Assembly: GCF_018271975.1 (NCBI RefSeq)
Contig: NZ_JAGUCN010000008.1
Span: 145,019 to 209,018, forward strand
Source of the DNA: Carboxylicivirga mesophila
Lineage (GTDB): Bacteria > Bacteroidota > Bacteroidia > Bacteroidales > Marinilabiliaceae
Length of the DNA stretch: 64,000 bases
Reading direction: 5' to 3'
The translations under genes were made by a program, and so were the position numbers. Numbering within the stretch: the first letter of the stretch is position 1; each line of letters begins with the position of its first letter. Shown piece by piece: positions 53,807 through 62,554 of the stretch. A model generated the notes under the pieces. It was not told the origin of the DNA, searched no databases, and saw nothing but the letters and a program-made list of their open reading frames with translations.

Positions 53807-56050
53807 TTAGTTGTTTTTAATCTGCAATAAAGGTAGTGTAAAATAAAATGTGCTGCCTTTTTCCAATTCACTTTCTGCCCAGATGGTGCCTTTATTTATC
53901 TCTACAAACTCTTTACACAACACCAGGCCAAGACCGGTACCTTTTTCATTCAGCGTGCCTTTGGTGCTGAAAGTGGAGTCAACCATGAAAAGCTTCTCCA
54001 GGTTTTCCTGTCTGATGCCAACACCTGAGTCGGCTACCGACACTTCAATCATATCATTTTTAGCACTGGCTGTGACATAGATAACACTACCCACGCGTGA
54101 GAATTTTATGGCATTGCTAATCAGGTTTCTCAATATGGTGTTGTATAGGTTTTCATCGGCCCAGGCTACCAGGTTACGCTCTATTCTGGGACTGATGACG
54201 ATATCTTTTTCTTCGGCGTTTAACCGAAGCAATGATACAATGTTATGCGTTTGAATGGAGATGTCGAGTTGTGTAGGTTTGTATTCGGTGGTACCCAGCT
54301 GTGTGCGCGACCATTGTAAAAGGTTTTCTACCAGCCCCAGCAGACGCTTAGTGGAGTTGTGAATAATCTGGGAGTATTCAACCACCTCCTTTGTGTTTTT
54401 CGACTCAGCATTGAGCGTCAGCATTTCAGCGAAGCCCATTAGTGAACTGAAAGGACTCTTCAGGTCGTGGGCAATAATGGAGAAGAACTTGTCTTTTGTG
54501 GCATTCAGCTGCTGTAGTTCCTTGTTCTTTTCTTTCAGTAAGCGCTCTGTTTTACGCCGGCTGCGGAAGCTTAAAAACAAAACAACTACCACCATTAACA
54601 AAAAGCCCGTTATTATCAGGTAGGTTGTCCGGCCAGTTCGCACTGTTGCCAGGCTGGCAGACTTGTTGAGGTTATCCTGTTCGAGCTTCGATATTTGCTC
54701 TTCCTTATTTAAGAGTTTATAGACGGCTTCCATGCGGGCACTGCTCAGCATGGCCTGCTCATCGGTGATGGCTTCTTTAAGTTCGGCGTATTTCGTTTTG
54801 TAATCTAATGCATCTTTATAGTTGGCTTGCTGGCTGTGCCATACAGACATACTATTGTAACAATCAGCCAACAGCGCTTTTTCATCCAACTCTTTGGCAA
54901 GATTTGTGGCTTTCGTCAGGTAGTCATTGGCCTGTTGATAGTGTTTATTGGTTAAAAGGGTTTGCCCCAGGTGTAAATACGTTTCGGCCTTTAGCGAAGG
55001 ATCATTGAAGGTGAGCATCAGTTTAAGTGCTTTCTCAAAATAGGAGATGGCTTTGCTGTACTGTTCACCATTTTGGTGGGCACGCCCTATGTTAACATAC
55101 GATACAGCTATCTTTGAGCTGTCACCCTCTTGTATCAGTATATTTAGCGAAGTCTGGTAGTTTTCAATAGCTTGTAGGATATTGCCCAACTCGAGGTGTA
55201 CCTCACCCAAATTATTGTAACAGCTGCTTATCCCATCTTTATCATCAAGCTGACTGTATATCGCTAAGGCTTCCTGGTAGTTGCGAATGGCCGCTTCGTT
55301 ATTGTTTAAAGCGCCGTTGATGTTGCCAATGTTATTGAGCAGCACTGCACGACTTTTGGCATCGCTATCCAGCTGGTTTAACTCCAAGGCTCTTTCCAGA
55401 CAAATCAGTGCTTCATTGTATTGAGCTAAGGTATTTAGTACAACCCCTTTGTTGGTGAGTCCTTTCCTGATTAATACTGTGTTATCAATTTTCTCTCCCA
55501 CGGTAAGCACCATGTCAAAGTGTTCAAGTGCCTGTGCATAATTGCGCAAATACCAATACATTGCCCCCAGGCTATTGTAGGTGTTACCTAACTTTTCAAG
55601 ATTATTAGTTGAAGTAAATATGTCTTTTGCCCGGTTAAAATGCTCAATGGCCAGCTCATTCTGGTTATTGGCATTCTCAATCCATCCCAGGTATTCTTCT
55701 GTTATACCAACGTTGTTTTTATCGGTGCTTGCAGCTTTGTAGGTGAGGGCATTATTGAGGTATTCCTTGGCCGTATTGTATTGCTTGTGGTTAAAAAGTG
55801 CCAGACCTGCTTTATGATAGACATCAAATTTAACAGATGTGTTTGGTTCATTGACAATGGCTGATACTGCTTGTTCGCAAAGTGAAATGACTTCGTCTTG
55901 TTCCTGAGCTTTTTCGGCTTGTTCAATATACTGAAAAGCTGTTTCTTTATTCTGCTGGCTATGGGCTGAAAATGAGCAGTTAAAGAATAAAAGTATGCAG
56001 CCTGTAATGGTGTAAAGTGACTTAAATGGTAGCTTGGTGGTCATCGACAT
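53807..56050 (-). CDS. TPR-repeat sensor histidine kinase
   Basis: A 747-residue protein with a signal peptide (LYTITGCILLFFNCSFSAHS). About ten tetratricopeptide repeats follow (about 35-420; for example AIEHFNRAKDIF, ALEHFDMVL, AIRNYQEALAIYSQLDDKDGISSCYNNLGEV). After a coiled-coil there is one transmembrane helix (LIITGFLLMVVVVLFLSF), then HisKA with AHDLKSPFSSLMGF (His528) and HATPase with DSGVGI and GTGLGLVLCKEFV. It senses an unknown periplasmic signal. No response regulator gene is next to it. The gene sits between xseA and xseB. Confidence 0.88.
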   Translation of the reverse strand: MSMTTKLPFKSLYTITGCILLFFNCSFSAHSQQNKETAFQYIEQAEKAQEQDEVISLCEQAVSAIVNEPNTSVKFDVYHKAGLALFNHKQYNTAKEYLNNALTYKAASTDKNNVGITEEYLGWIENANNQNELAIEHFNRAKDIFTSTNNLEKLGNTYNSLGAMYWYLRNYAQALEHFDMVLTVGEKIDNTVLIRKGLTNKGVVLNTLAQYNEALICLERALELNQLDSDAKSRAVLLNNIGNINGALNNNEAAIRNYQEALAIYSQLDDKDGISSCYNNLGEVHLELGNILQAIENYQTSLNILIQEGDSSKIAVSYVNIGRAHQNGEQYSKAISYFEKALKLMLTFNDPSLKAETYLHLGQTLLTNKHYQQANDYLTKATNLAKELDEKALLADCYNSMSVWHSQQANYKDALDYKTKYAELKEAITDEQAMLSSARMEAVYKLLNKEEQISKLEQDNLNKSASLATVRTGRTTYLIITGFLLMVVVVLFLSFRSRRKTERLLKEKNKELQQLNATKDKFFSIIAHDLKSPFSSLMGFAEMLTLNAESKNTKEVVEYSQIIHNSTKRLLGLVENLLQWSRTQLGTTEYKPTQLDISIQTHNIVSLLRLNAEEKDIVISPRIERNLVAWADENLYNTILRNLISNAIKFSRVGSVIYVTASAKNDMIEVSVADSGVGIRQENLEKLFMVDSTFSTKGTLNEKGTGLGLVLCKEFVEINKGTIWAESELEKGSTFYFTLPLLQIKNN

Positions 56051-56102
56051 GTGTTAAGGCAATAAAACAGGCTACAAAATATAAAAAGCGTATAATAAAA
56101 CG

Positions 56103-57488
56103 TTATTTTTTTTGAGTTATTTTTTCGATGCGACTGATGATTTTACCTTCGTGCACTTGCGTTAATAGCTCGTCGCCAACGTTTAAGCTTTCCAGTTGCT
56201 TCACCAGCTCGCCGCCCCTGTATGTTAGCGAATAACCTCTTTTAAGTATTTCATAAGGATCGCTTAGTTCAAGCGTCCTTTCTGCCAGTTTAAGTTTTTG
56301 TTGCTGATTTTTGAAATAGGCACTTGTTTCGAGCTTTAAGCGTTTTGATTGAAACGCCAGGTTCTGATGACTACCCCTCAGCTGTTTTTTAGTCAGGTAA
56401 TGAGCCGATTCTTTTACATGAGAGAAGAAATTGACCTGCTTGTCGAAGTAACTTTTGACGGCAAATTCGAGGCGGTGAGCTGCGTCTATCTGAAATTGCT
56501 TGCTGGTACTGATGGCTTTGTTAACAACCGGCTGAAAACGCTGCGCTGCCAATTCCAGTCGGTGCGATTCGTTCAGCAAAAGTTGAGATGTTTCGGCTAC
56601 AAAATGCTCTTTCAGGTCAGACAGGTAGGCATCAAATTGCGTAATACGATCGATAATGAACTCGGCTACTGCTGTAGGTGTCTTCAGACGCGTGTGTGCC
56701 ACCATATCGGCAACAGATTCATCGCGTTCGTGGCCAATACCTGTGAGAACCGGCAAAGGAAACTGTGCAATATTAAGCGCCAGCATATAACTGTCGAAGC
56801 ACATCAGATCGGAAGAGGAGCCACCACCACGTATGATAACCACCGCATCAAACGCGTGCTCATGCTCATAGATGCGCTCAAGAGCTGCAATGATTGATTG
56901 CTCGGCTTCATCACCCTGCATAATGGCCGGAAATAATTTGTGGTATATTTTATAGCCTTCCGGATTATTGCTCAGCTGGTTGATAAAATCTTCGTAGCCG
57001 GCAGCGGTAGGCGACGAGATGACGGCCAGTACCTGTGGAACTTCTGCCAGGTCAACCTCCTTATTCATATCCATCACACCATCTTCCTGAAGCTGTTGAA
57101 TGACTTCCAGTTTCCGACGGGCAATATCACCCAGTGTGAACGTCGGGTCAATATCCTTAATGTTTAAACTGTATCCATACACCTCCTGAAATTCGACACT
57201 CACCTTCAGAAGGACCTTTAAACCGGCGCTAAGCGTTTGCCTGGTAGTGGTTTCAAAGTATGGTTTCAGCATGCGGTAGGTAAAGGCCCAGATGGTGGCC
57301 CGGGCTTTCGCTTTGACCTGGTCCGAGTCAGCATCTTTTTCAATGAGCTCCAGGTAGCAATGGCCGCTCCTGACTGTTCGTATTTCGCTGATTTCGGCTA
57401 TTACCCAATAGGTTGAAGGAAAACGCTCTTTCAGCTCCTCCTTTATATGGGTGTTTAATTCAAATAAACTCAGGTGTTCGCGGGCCAT
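56103..57488 (-). CDS. xseA: exodeoxyribonuclease VII large subunit
   Basis: A 461-residue nuclease subunit. It begins with an OB-fold domain (LFELNTHIKEELKERFPSTYWVIAEISEI), followed by the catalytic domain with VLAVISSPTAAGYEDFINQL, VVIIRGGGSSSDLMCFDSY and PVLTGIGHERDESVADMVAHTRLKTPTAVAEFI. The C-terminal end is a long helical region ending DPYEILKRGYSLTYR. With XseB it degrades single-stranded DNA. The gene starts 4 bp after the subtilase stop and ends 52 bp before the kinase start. Confidence 0.94.
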   Translation of the reverse strand: MAREHLSLFELNTHIKEELKERFPSTYWVIAEISEIRTVRSGHCYLELIEKDADSDQVKAKARATIWAFTYRMLKPYFETTTRQTLSAGLKVLLKVSVEFQEVYGYSLNIKDIDPTFTLGDIARRKLEVIQQLQEDGVMDMNKEVDLAEVPQVLAVISSPTAAGYEDFINQLSNNPEGYKIYHKLFPAIMQGDEAEQSIIAALERIYEHEHAFDAVVIIRGGGSSSDLMCFDSYMLALNIAQFPLPVLTGIGHERDESVADMVAHTRLKTPTAVAEFIIDRITQFDAYLSDLKEHFVAETSQLLLNESHRLELAAQRFQPVVNKAISTSKQFQIDAAHRLEFAVKSYFDKQVNFFSHVKESAHYLTKKQLRGSHQNLAFQSKRLKLETSAYFKNQQQKLKLAERTLELSDPYEILKRGYSLTYRGGELVKQLESLNVGDELLTQVHEGKIISRIEKITQKK

Positions 57489-57492
57489 TGTA

Positions 57493-59100
57493 TTAGCGGC
57501 TTTTTATCACTTTAACATGTTGCTTCGAGCGATTGTTTTCAATAATGACAATATAAATACCATTGGCAAATGCCGCCACTTCGTTGATAACCATGTTCTT
57601 TTGATGCCTGTGCTCTTTGCGGTATTTAATATTACCCAGTATATCAACAATTGTTACTGTAACGTTGGGGCCCGATGAGTTGAAAAGCGTCAGGCGGCTG
57701 TTAAACGGATTGGGGCCAACCTTCCATTGGGTATTATCAGCTGGTGCACTTTCAATATCAACGCGATAGGCCTGGTTAAAATCAGGTATGCCATATCCCA
57801 ACTCGTAATCAGGAGTGTTATAAAGATGTGCACTGTTGATTATCAACTGGCGTATTTCTTCAGCTGTCTTATCGGGCATTGCCTGCCACAAACAAGCGGC
57901 CAGCCCGCTAATAACAGGAGCTGAAAAAGAGGTGCCATTCCCTTTACTGATGCCACCACTTGTGTTTTGTACCGCTACCGCTCCTCCTAATGCACTTATT
58001 TCAGGTTTCACGCGGCCATCACTCGACGGGCCAAAGGAAGAGAAAGAGGTTCGGGTGCTGTCGGCATTGACTGCACCAATGGCTAAGCAATGTTTGGCAT
58101 CGGCCGGGGCACCAATATGGTGCCAGCTGTTATTGCCTTCGTTGCCGGCGCTGGTAACCAGTAACATGCCTTTTGATGAAGCCATGTCGGATGCCCGGGA
58201 TATTCTGCTTGTAGCATTCATGTCAGCATACGAATAACTCTGCGAAGGCGCATCAAACTCGTAATAACCCAATGATGTATTGATGATATCGACCCCGGCA
58301 CTGTCAGCAAATTCGGCCGCACATATCCAGTAGTCCGGTTCAATGGGATGCTCCGAATGAACGTCTTCGGTGCGCAGCAGCCAGAAGGAGGCATCGGTGG
58401 CAGTACCCATGTATTGCTGGTTAAGCTTACCGCCAATAATCGATAGCACATTCATGCCATGGTAATGCTCATTAAAGATATTGGAAGCCGGATTAACAAA
58501 GTCTTTGGTGCCCATCACCTGACCATTGTCCCAAAGGTGTTTGGTGAGAGGCAGTTCATTGGCTTTATAGAAACCGGCATCAATAACAGCGATGAGCATG
58601 CCTGCTCCCTTTAATCCGTTGTTGTGCAGATGATGGCCGTTGGCTGTGCTAACCTGTAACCACGATTCGCCGTAGGGTGAGTCAAGCGCACTTTTGAGCA
58701 ATGGCACAACAGGCTCCATCTTTTTGGAGGTGCCGGTACTAATGGCTGGTTTATTTCTTTCAACGGTTTTAATAAATGGCACGCGCTCCAGGGTGTCCAT
58801 CAGTGCCTTATTGCTGCTGAAAACAATGGCGCCATTCATCCACTTGCTGGTATGTTTTACATCAATGCCATATTTTATCAGGCTATCAATATAAGCCGGA
58901 TTCACCGGCAAATCACTCTGGTCAACGGCGATGTTCTGTTTGGCTCGTCGCTGAATAGCTCTTATCGATAAGAACTCTTCAGGTCTGTCTAATGAATAGG
59001 GAGAGTTGTTTTTGTCAGTAAACGTTATGAAATAGCCATCCTGTGCCATACTGAGAGTAAGGCATAACCATAAAAGTAGTATGGATGAAAGGTATTTCAT
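57493..59100 (-). CDS. subtilisin-like protease with T9SS sorting domain
   Basis: A 535-residue secreted S8 serine protease. After a signal peptide (ILLLWLCLTLSMAQ) there is an inhibitor-like prodomain, then the catalytic triad: Asp174 (AVIDAGFY), His214 (HYHGMNV) and Ser391 (NGTSFSAPVISG), with Asn320 (SAGNEGN) for the oxyanion hole. The last 75 residues (VGPNPFNSRLTLFNSSGPNVTVTIVDILGN) are a T9SS type A sorting domain. It is translated just ahead of xseA with a 4-bp gap, an unusual partner for a nuclease. Confidence 0.9.
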   Translation of the reverse strand: MKYLSSILLLWLCLTLSMAQDGYFITFTDKNNSPYSLDRPEEFLSIRAIQRRAKQNIAVDQSDLPVNPAYIDSLIKYGIDVKHTSKWMNGAIVFSSNKALMDTLERVPFIKTVERNKPAISTGTSKKMEPVVPLLKSALDSPYGESWLQVSTANGHHLHNNGLKGAGMLIAVIDAGFYKANELPLTKHLWDNGQVMGTKDFVNPASNIFNEHYHGMNVLSIIGGKLNQQYMGTATDASFWLLRTEDVHSEHPIEPDYWICAAEFADSAGVDIINTSLGYYEFDAPSQSYSYADMNATSRISRASDMASSKGMLLVTSAGNEGNNSWHHIGAPADAKHCLAIGAVNADSTRTSFSSFGPSSDGRVKPEISALGGAVAVQNTSGGISKGNGTSFSAPVISGLAACLWQAMPDKTAEEIRQLIINSAHLYNTPDYELGYGIPDFNQAYRVDIESAPADNTQWKVGPNPFNSRLTLFNSSGPNVTVTIVDILGNIKYRKEHRHQKNMVINEVAAFANGIYIVIIENNRSKQHVKVIKSR

Positions 59101-59107
59101 ACGCTTG

Positions 59108-59962
59108 CTATCTCATAAATTGTTCGGGGTTGTTACCCATTTTTTCCGGGTCCTTCAAGGTGGCTCGCTTCTTTTCAAACTCGGCTTGTTCCTCGGCTCT
59201 TCTTTTTTCCAGCACTTCGGGGTTCAATAGTTGTCCGTTGCTGTATTTTAACTGGTAATTGACTTTTCCATCGGCATGATAGAATGTCCATTCACCATCT
59301 TCTTTGTCATGCTTGTAGGTGGCATCTATCTCCAGCTGACCATCCAGAAAATAATATAAGTATTTACCATGCAACTCATCATTTACATATTGTGCCTTCA
59401 GCATGGGCGCTCCATTCTTAAAGAATTTTAGCCATTCACCTTCTTTTTTGCCGTTTTGCCAGTTAATGACTTCAGCAACAGCTCCGTCCTGGTAAAAAAC
59501 TTTATACTGGCCATGCGATTGCCCATTAACAAATTCTTCAGTAGCCAGCACAGCCTCTTTTGCAGCGTAATAAGTCCAGGTACCAACTTTGTCTTTGCCC
59601 TGGTAATTGCCTTTCGACGTCAGGTTGCCCTCTTCGTTAAATAAGCGCGCCTTTCCATATTCACCATTCTCATCGTAGATAATCTCTAAGCTCATCTTAC
59701 CATTGGGGTAATAACGCGTATAGCTTCCTGCCGGTTTATTATTCTTAAAAGTGGCCTTGTATAGCACGGTGCCATCGGTATAGCGTTTTTCCCAGGGGCC
59801 TTGCTTCATGCCATTGGCATCCGTCTGGTTGTAATGTGCCGGTATAGGGGCGATGTTTTTCTTTTTAGTCGGAATTTTATTGCCAAACACATCGGTTTGA
59901 CCGGTGGCTGTAGCTGCTGCTCCCATTAAAGCTATCGAAAGAAGAAAGAACTTCAGTCTCAT
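59108..59962 (-). CDS. MORN-repeat protein (YwqK-like)
   Basis: A 284-residue exported protein with a signal peptide (FFLLSIALMGAAATATG). It has about seven MORN_2-type repeats, each of the form G-x-W-x-x-Y-x-x-x-G-x-x-x-x-x-x-x-Y-x-N-x-x-x-x-G, such as GKVGTWTYYAAKE-like and KEGEWLKFFKNGAPMLKAQY. Such proteins are often annotated as YwqK-family antitoxins, but in Bacteroidota the repeats are common in exported proteins with no toxin nearby. It is the first gene of the run ending with xseB; it lies 7 bp before the subtilase. Confidence 0.75.
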   Translation of the reverse strand: MRLKFFLLSIALMGAAATATGQTDVFGNKIPTKKKNIAPIPAHYNQTDANGMKQGPWEKRYTDGTVLYKATFKNNKPAGSYTRYYPNGKMSLEIIYDENGEYGKARLFNEEGNLTSKGNYQGKDKVGTWTYYAAKEAVLATEEFVNGQSHGQYKVFYQDGAVAEVINWQNGKKEGEWLKFFKNGAPMLKAQYVNDELHGKYLYYFLDGQLEIDATYKHDKEDGEWTFYHADGKVNYQLKYSNGQLLNPEVLEKRRAEEQAEFEKKRATLKDPEKMGNNPEQFMR

Positions 59963-60041
59963 GTTAAATTACTTTTTATTAATGAAACAATCCTGAGTGA
60001 AAATACACTTTAATTGTTACTCAGATTTGAGAATCAGGTTT

Positions 60042-60049
60042 CAAAAATA
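60042..60049 (-). promoter_or_regulatory. possible -7 box of the MORN protein-xseA-xseB run
   Basis: TATTTTTG on the minus strand matches TAnnTTTG, 79 bp ahead of the ATG at 59962. The sequence is AT-rich and no -33 is evident, so chance is possible. Confidence 0.25.
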
Positions 60050-60135
60050 TAAAAACTTTCATGATTTTGTGGAACACCAGGAGCTATGAAGGGGTTCTTG
60101 CATTTAAACCCTTAATTGAGTTTTAACGAACAATC

Positions 60136-60216
60136 AACCACAGATTAACACTAATTATCACAGATTTCTGTTTTTCGTTGGAAAACTATTTGTGTTAATT
60201 GGTGCCATTTGTGGTT
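60136..60216. repeat. imperfect inverted-repeat block (cacagattaaca type)
   Basis: Arms aaccaca (60136-60142) and tgtggtt (60210-60216), with an inner pair ttaacac (60145-60151) and gtgttaa (60192-60198). The sequence type ccacagattaacac...atcacagattt is one I recall from intergenic repeats in many unrelated genomes; its role is unknown. Confidence 0.5.
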
Positions 60217-60373
60217 ACAATACAGAAGTAATTGTTAAATGCGATTGCGGTGGAAGTATGCAAAGGCTCTTTTGAGATGCACGACACAAGACGCAAGAGT
60301 AAATTTGCAATAAGCCGCTGCAGTCATGCGCAAGAGTACGACATAGGGCGATTGACGTGGTGTAGTGAATAAA

Positions 60374-60426
60374 CGCCGAGACGCAAAGACGAGGAGGTGT
60401 TTTTTTGAAGACGGAAGACGGAAGAC
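60374..60426. repeat. short purine-rich mosaic repeats
   Basis: cgccgagacgcaaagacgagg is followed by three copies of gaagacg/gaagaca (60407-60427). These resemble the intergenic gacgcaaag-type and ggaagac-type repeats of environmental bacteria. Confidence 0.45.
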
Positions 60427-60853
60427 ACAGTTTATTGAACAGACCCAACAGGCCCTATACCAGCACATTTTAGTATTTAAATGGTATAACAGCCAACTGC
60501 AGCTTGGGCAGTTAAACTGGCAATGTGTATCAACCCGTGATTCATATTTATCCATCAACCGCTTAATTCCCTTTATCAATACTTTAGTAATATTTATCAA
60601 TACTGGCCTTGTGGATGAAACAAAATATCTAATTTAGCATTTGCTAATCGGAAACAACTGCCCCCCTGACCGGGGATAATGTGCGTGTAATAAGGGGCAG
60701 TAATCATATAGGAATAATTAATTGTATCTGCATTCAGGTGCCGATACATCGTGATATGTGTCGTTACCTTAACTGTTGGTATGGCAAATATATCGGGTAG
60801 TAGGGTGGAGATATGGAGTAGTTGGCAATAATTAAAAAGCAGACGAGTTACCA

Positions 60854-61654
60854 ATGAATAATATAGATAACATGAGGAAATTATTTCTGGACTTAGCTAT
60901 AATTGGATTTTTAATAATGATGAGTACATCAGCGATTAACGCTCAATTGTTTGAGACTAATGAATTGTATCCCAATACCAATAAGATAAAAGGAAAATAT
61001 TATAACGGAACAGGAGGTGGTGGATATTGGTCATTGGAATATGTGGATTCGATAGGAAGAATAATTAACAAAGAGAGTTATCATAAAAAGCAATTGATGT
61101 CAAGGAATAAAATTATTTACGACGCTAACAATAATAAGATTTTTGACATCCAGACTTTTGATTTTAATAATCCTGAGCGAATTGACACAACCAGATTTGA
61201 ATATAAATACGCTGATAATCGGATAATATATCAATTTCGTAAACTTTCAGTAAATGATTCGACTGTAATTAAATTGACTGTTAATCAAGGAGACACAATT
61301 CTGAAATATCAGGAACAAGCCTTTCATTACAGACCTAAGATGAAAAAGACTGATGTTTTTGAAACAATTTATACACTAAGATACCAAAATGGATTACTGG
61401 TTAGTATAAAGAAATTCGATAATGAAAGAAACTCAACTGAAATTAAAAAATATGAGTATTTCGAAAATGGCAGATTAAAACGTAGATCAATTGAACGAAT
61501 TCCAGAACCCGATATAAAAGTTGTTTATATGGGAGGACCTGGTAGTGATGATGAGTATTACAAATATAAACTTGACTCAGAAGACAGAATTAAAGTTCTC
61601 TATCACATTATAAATGGAAAGAAATATAAGATTGCTGTATATAGCTATGAATAA
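60854..61654 (+). CDS. exported protein of unknown function
   Basis: A 266-residue protein with a signal peptide (LFLDLAIIGFLIMMSTSAINA). After it, repeated beta-strand-like units such as SIGRIINKESYHKKQLMSRNKIIYDANNNKIFDIQTF suggest a MORN- or RHS-like series of short strands, but no known family is certain. It is AT-rich and uses codons unlike the neighbouring housekeeping genes, which suggests a recent arrival. No operon partner is visible. A hairpin follows 18 bp after the stop. Confidence 0.5.
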   Translation: MNNIDNMRKLFLDLAIIGFLIMMSTSAINAQLFETNELYPNTNKIKGKYYNGTGGGGYWSLEYVDSIGRIINKESYHKKQLMSRNKIIYDANNNKIFDIQTFDFNNPERIDTTRFEYKYADNRIIYQFRKLSVNDSTVIKLTVNQGDTILKYQEQAFHYRPKMKKTDVFETIYTLRYQNGLLVSIKKFDNERNSTEIKKYEYFENGRLKRRSIERIPEPDIKVVYMGGPGSDDEYYKYKLDSEDRIKVLYHIINGKKYKIAVYSYE

Positions 61655-61671
61655 AATTCACTTATTGCTAA

Positions 61672-61708
61672 AAACCGCAATAAAGCATAGCAGGCGGCAG
61701 TGCGGTTT
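61672..61708 (+). repeat. inverted repeat after the orphan gene
   Basis: aaaccgca (61672-61679) pairs with tgcggttt (61701-61708). The left arm and its flank (aaccgc-aataa-agcat) resemble the sequence before the repeat copy at 63647 (aaccgctaataacaaagcat). It may be a related element or a simple terminator without a T-tract. Confidence 0.4.
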
Positions 61709-61755
61709 GGCTGGGCATATTGGTGCTAGGGGCTCATACAAAATACTTACAAAGA

Positions 61756-62262
61756 ATGAATATCGACTTTTTATTTTTCATGCCGTTTATTGCTCTAATA
61801 GCATACGTCTTCTATCAAGCAATCAAATTATTAAACAATCGATATTTTCGTTCTTATGACAAAGAAGTATTTAGCTATGTAGACCGAAAGGGATTAAACG
61901 TGACAGAAGTCTGTTACCCAAATAAACTTGACTGGAAATCAAGTCCCTTTGAACAACCTTCATCAATTTCTTTTGGGTTTGTATTAATAAATCTTTTTGG
62001 TTTTATAACCAGCTGGACAAAAAGAGAATATAGATTAATACATGCAGTAAGTTCAAAAGGTAAAGCAAGACTTTATTGGCTGGAAATTGAGACAACATTT
62101 TTCTGTAAACCGGAACTTACCTTTAAAGAAGGCAAGGTTAGAAAAGAAAAATTGAAAGCCAGTAAAAACGTTATAACCAACTTTACTAATTGTCCTGCAT
62201 GCAATTATGAACTGAATGAACAGGATTTAACTTGCCCTGAATGCGGACTAAATTTTAAATGA
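61756..62262 (+). CDS. membrane protein with C-terminal zinc ribbon, function unknown
   Basis: A 168-residue protein starting at ATG 61756. It has an N-terminal transmembrane helix (FLFFMPFIALIAYVFYQAI), a second hydrophobic segment in the middle (FGFVLINLFGFITSW), and a C-terminal double C-x2-C zinc ribbon (NCPACNYELNEQDLTCPECGLNFK). No family is recognised. It is AT-rich, like the gene before it, and is followed by a 57-bp repeat copy. Confidence 0.5.
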   Translation: MNIDFLFFMPFIALIAYVFYQAIKLLNNRYFRSYDKEVFSYVDRKGLNVTEVCYPNKLDWKSSPFEQPSSISFGFVLINLFGFITSWTKREYRLIHAVSSKGKARLYWLEIETTFFCKPELTFKEGKVRKEKLKASKNVITNFTNCPACNYELNEQDLTCPECGLNFK

Positions 62263-62282
62263 TAAATGCGGGTCCTGATAGC

Positions 62283-62339
62283 TAAGCGTTCTGCCCGGTT
62301 GCAAAACAGAGACTGCGCGTCCTGGGCAATGCGGGATTG
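62283..62339 (+). repeat. 57-bp dispersed repeat, copy A
   Basis: This sequence aligns without gaps to 63647-63703, with 45 of 57 positions identical by eye. The shared core is ttctgcccggt followed by gcaaaa. It lies 20 bp after the stop of the zinc-ribbon gene. Confidence 0.7.
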
Positions 62340-62554
62340 TCGACAAGCGGGTAGGAAACACTGTTTTGAGGATTGGTGTAATTGGAGATTTTAGATTAGC
62401 ACCATCAGTTGCCATAAACTGATAGGCGATTATTTACAGCAAATTATAAACCGTTTTTTCTGTTCACAAAAAATAATCCTACTTTTAAACATAAACCAGG
62501 TGGTGCTTAGGTTTTTAGACAGACTGCCGTTAATGGTAATACAAGAATAACACC

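Larger units (their letters stand above)
59963..60853. other. 891-bp gene-free region with degenerate repeats
   Basis: No convincing coding frame exists on either strand. The stretch contains an imperfect inverted-repeat block (60136-60216), mosaic short repeats (60374-60426), a duplicated tttatcaatact around 60570-60605 and a small cccc/gggg hairpin around 60660. It marks the border between the xse run and the accessory genes. Confidence 0.6.

Noticed and set aside
56349..56897. 182-codon open frame on the plus strand
   Set aside because: It is antisense to xseA, whose motifs are complete, and the frame has no family features.
59108..59962. YwqK-type toxin-antitoxin module
   Set aside because: MORN repeats and a signal peptide are seen, but the neighbours are a protease and xseA, not a toxin.
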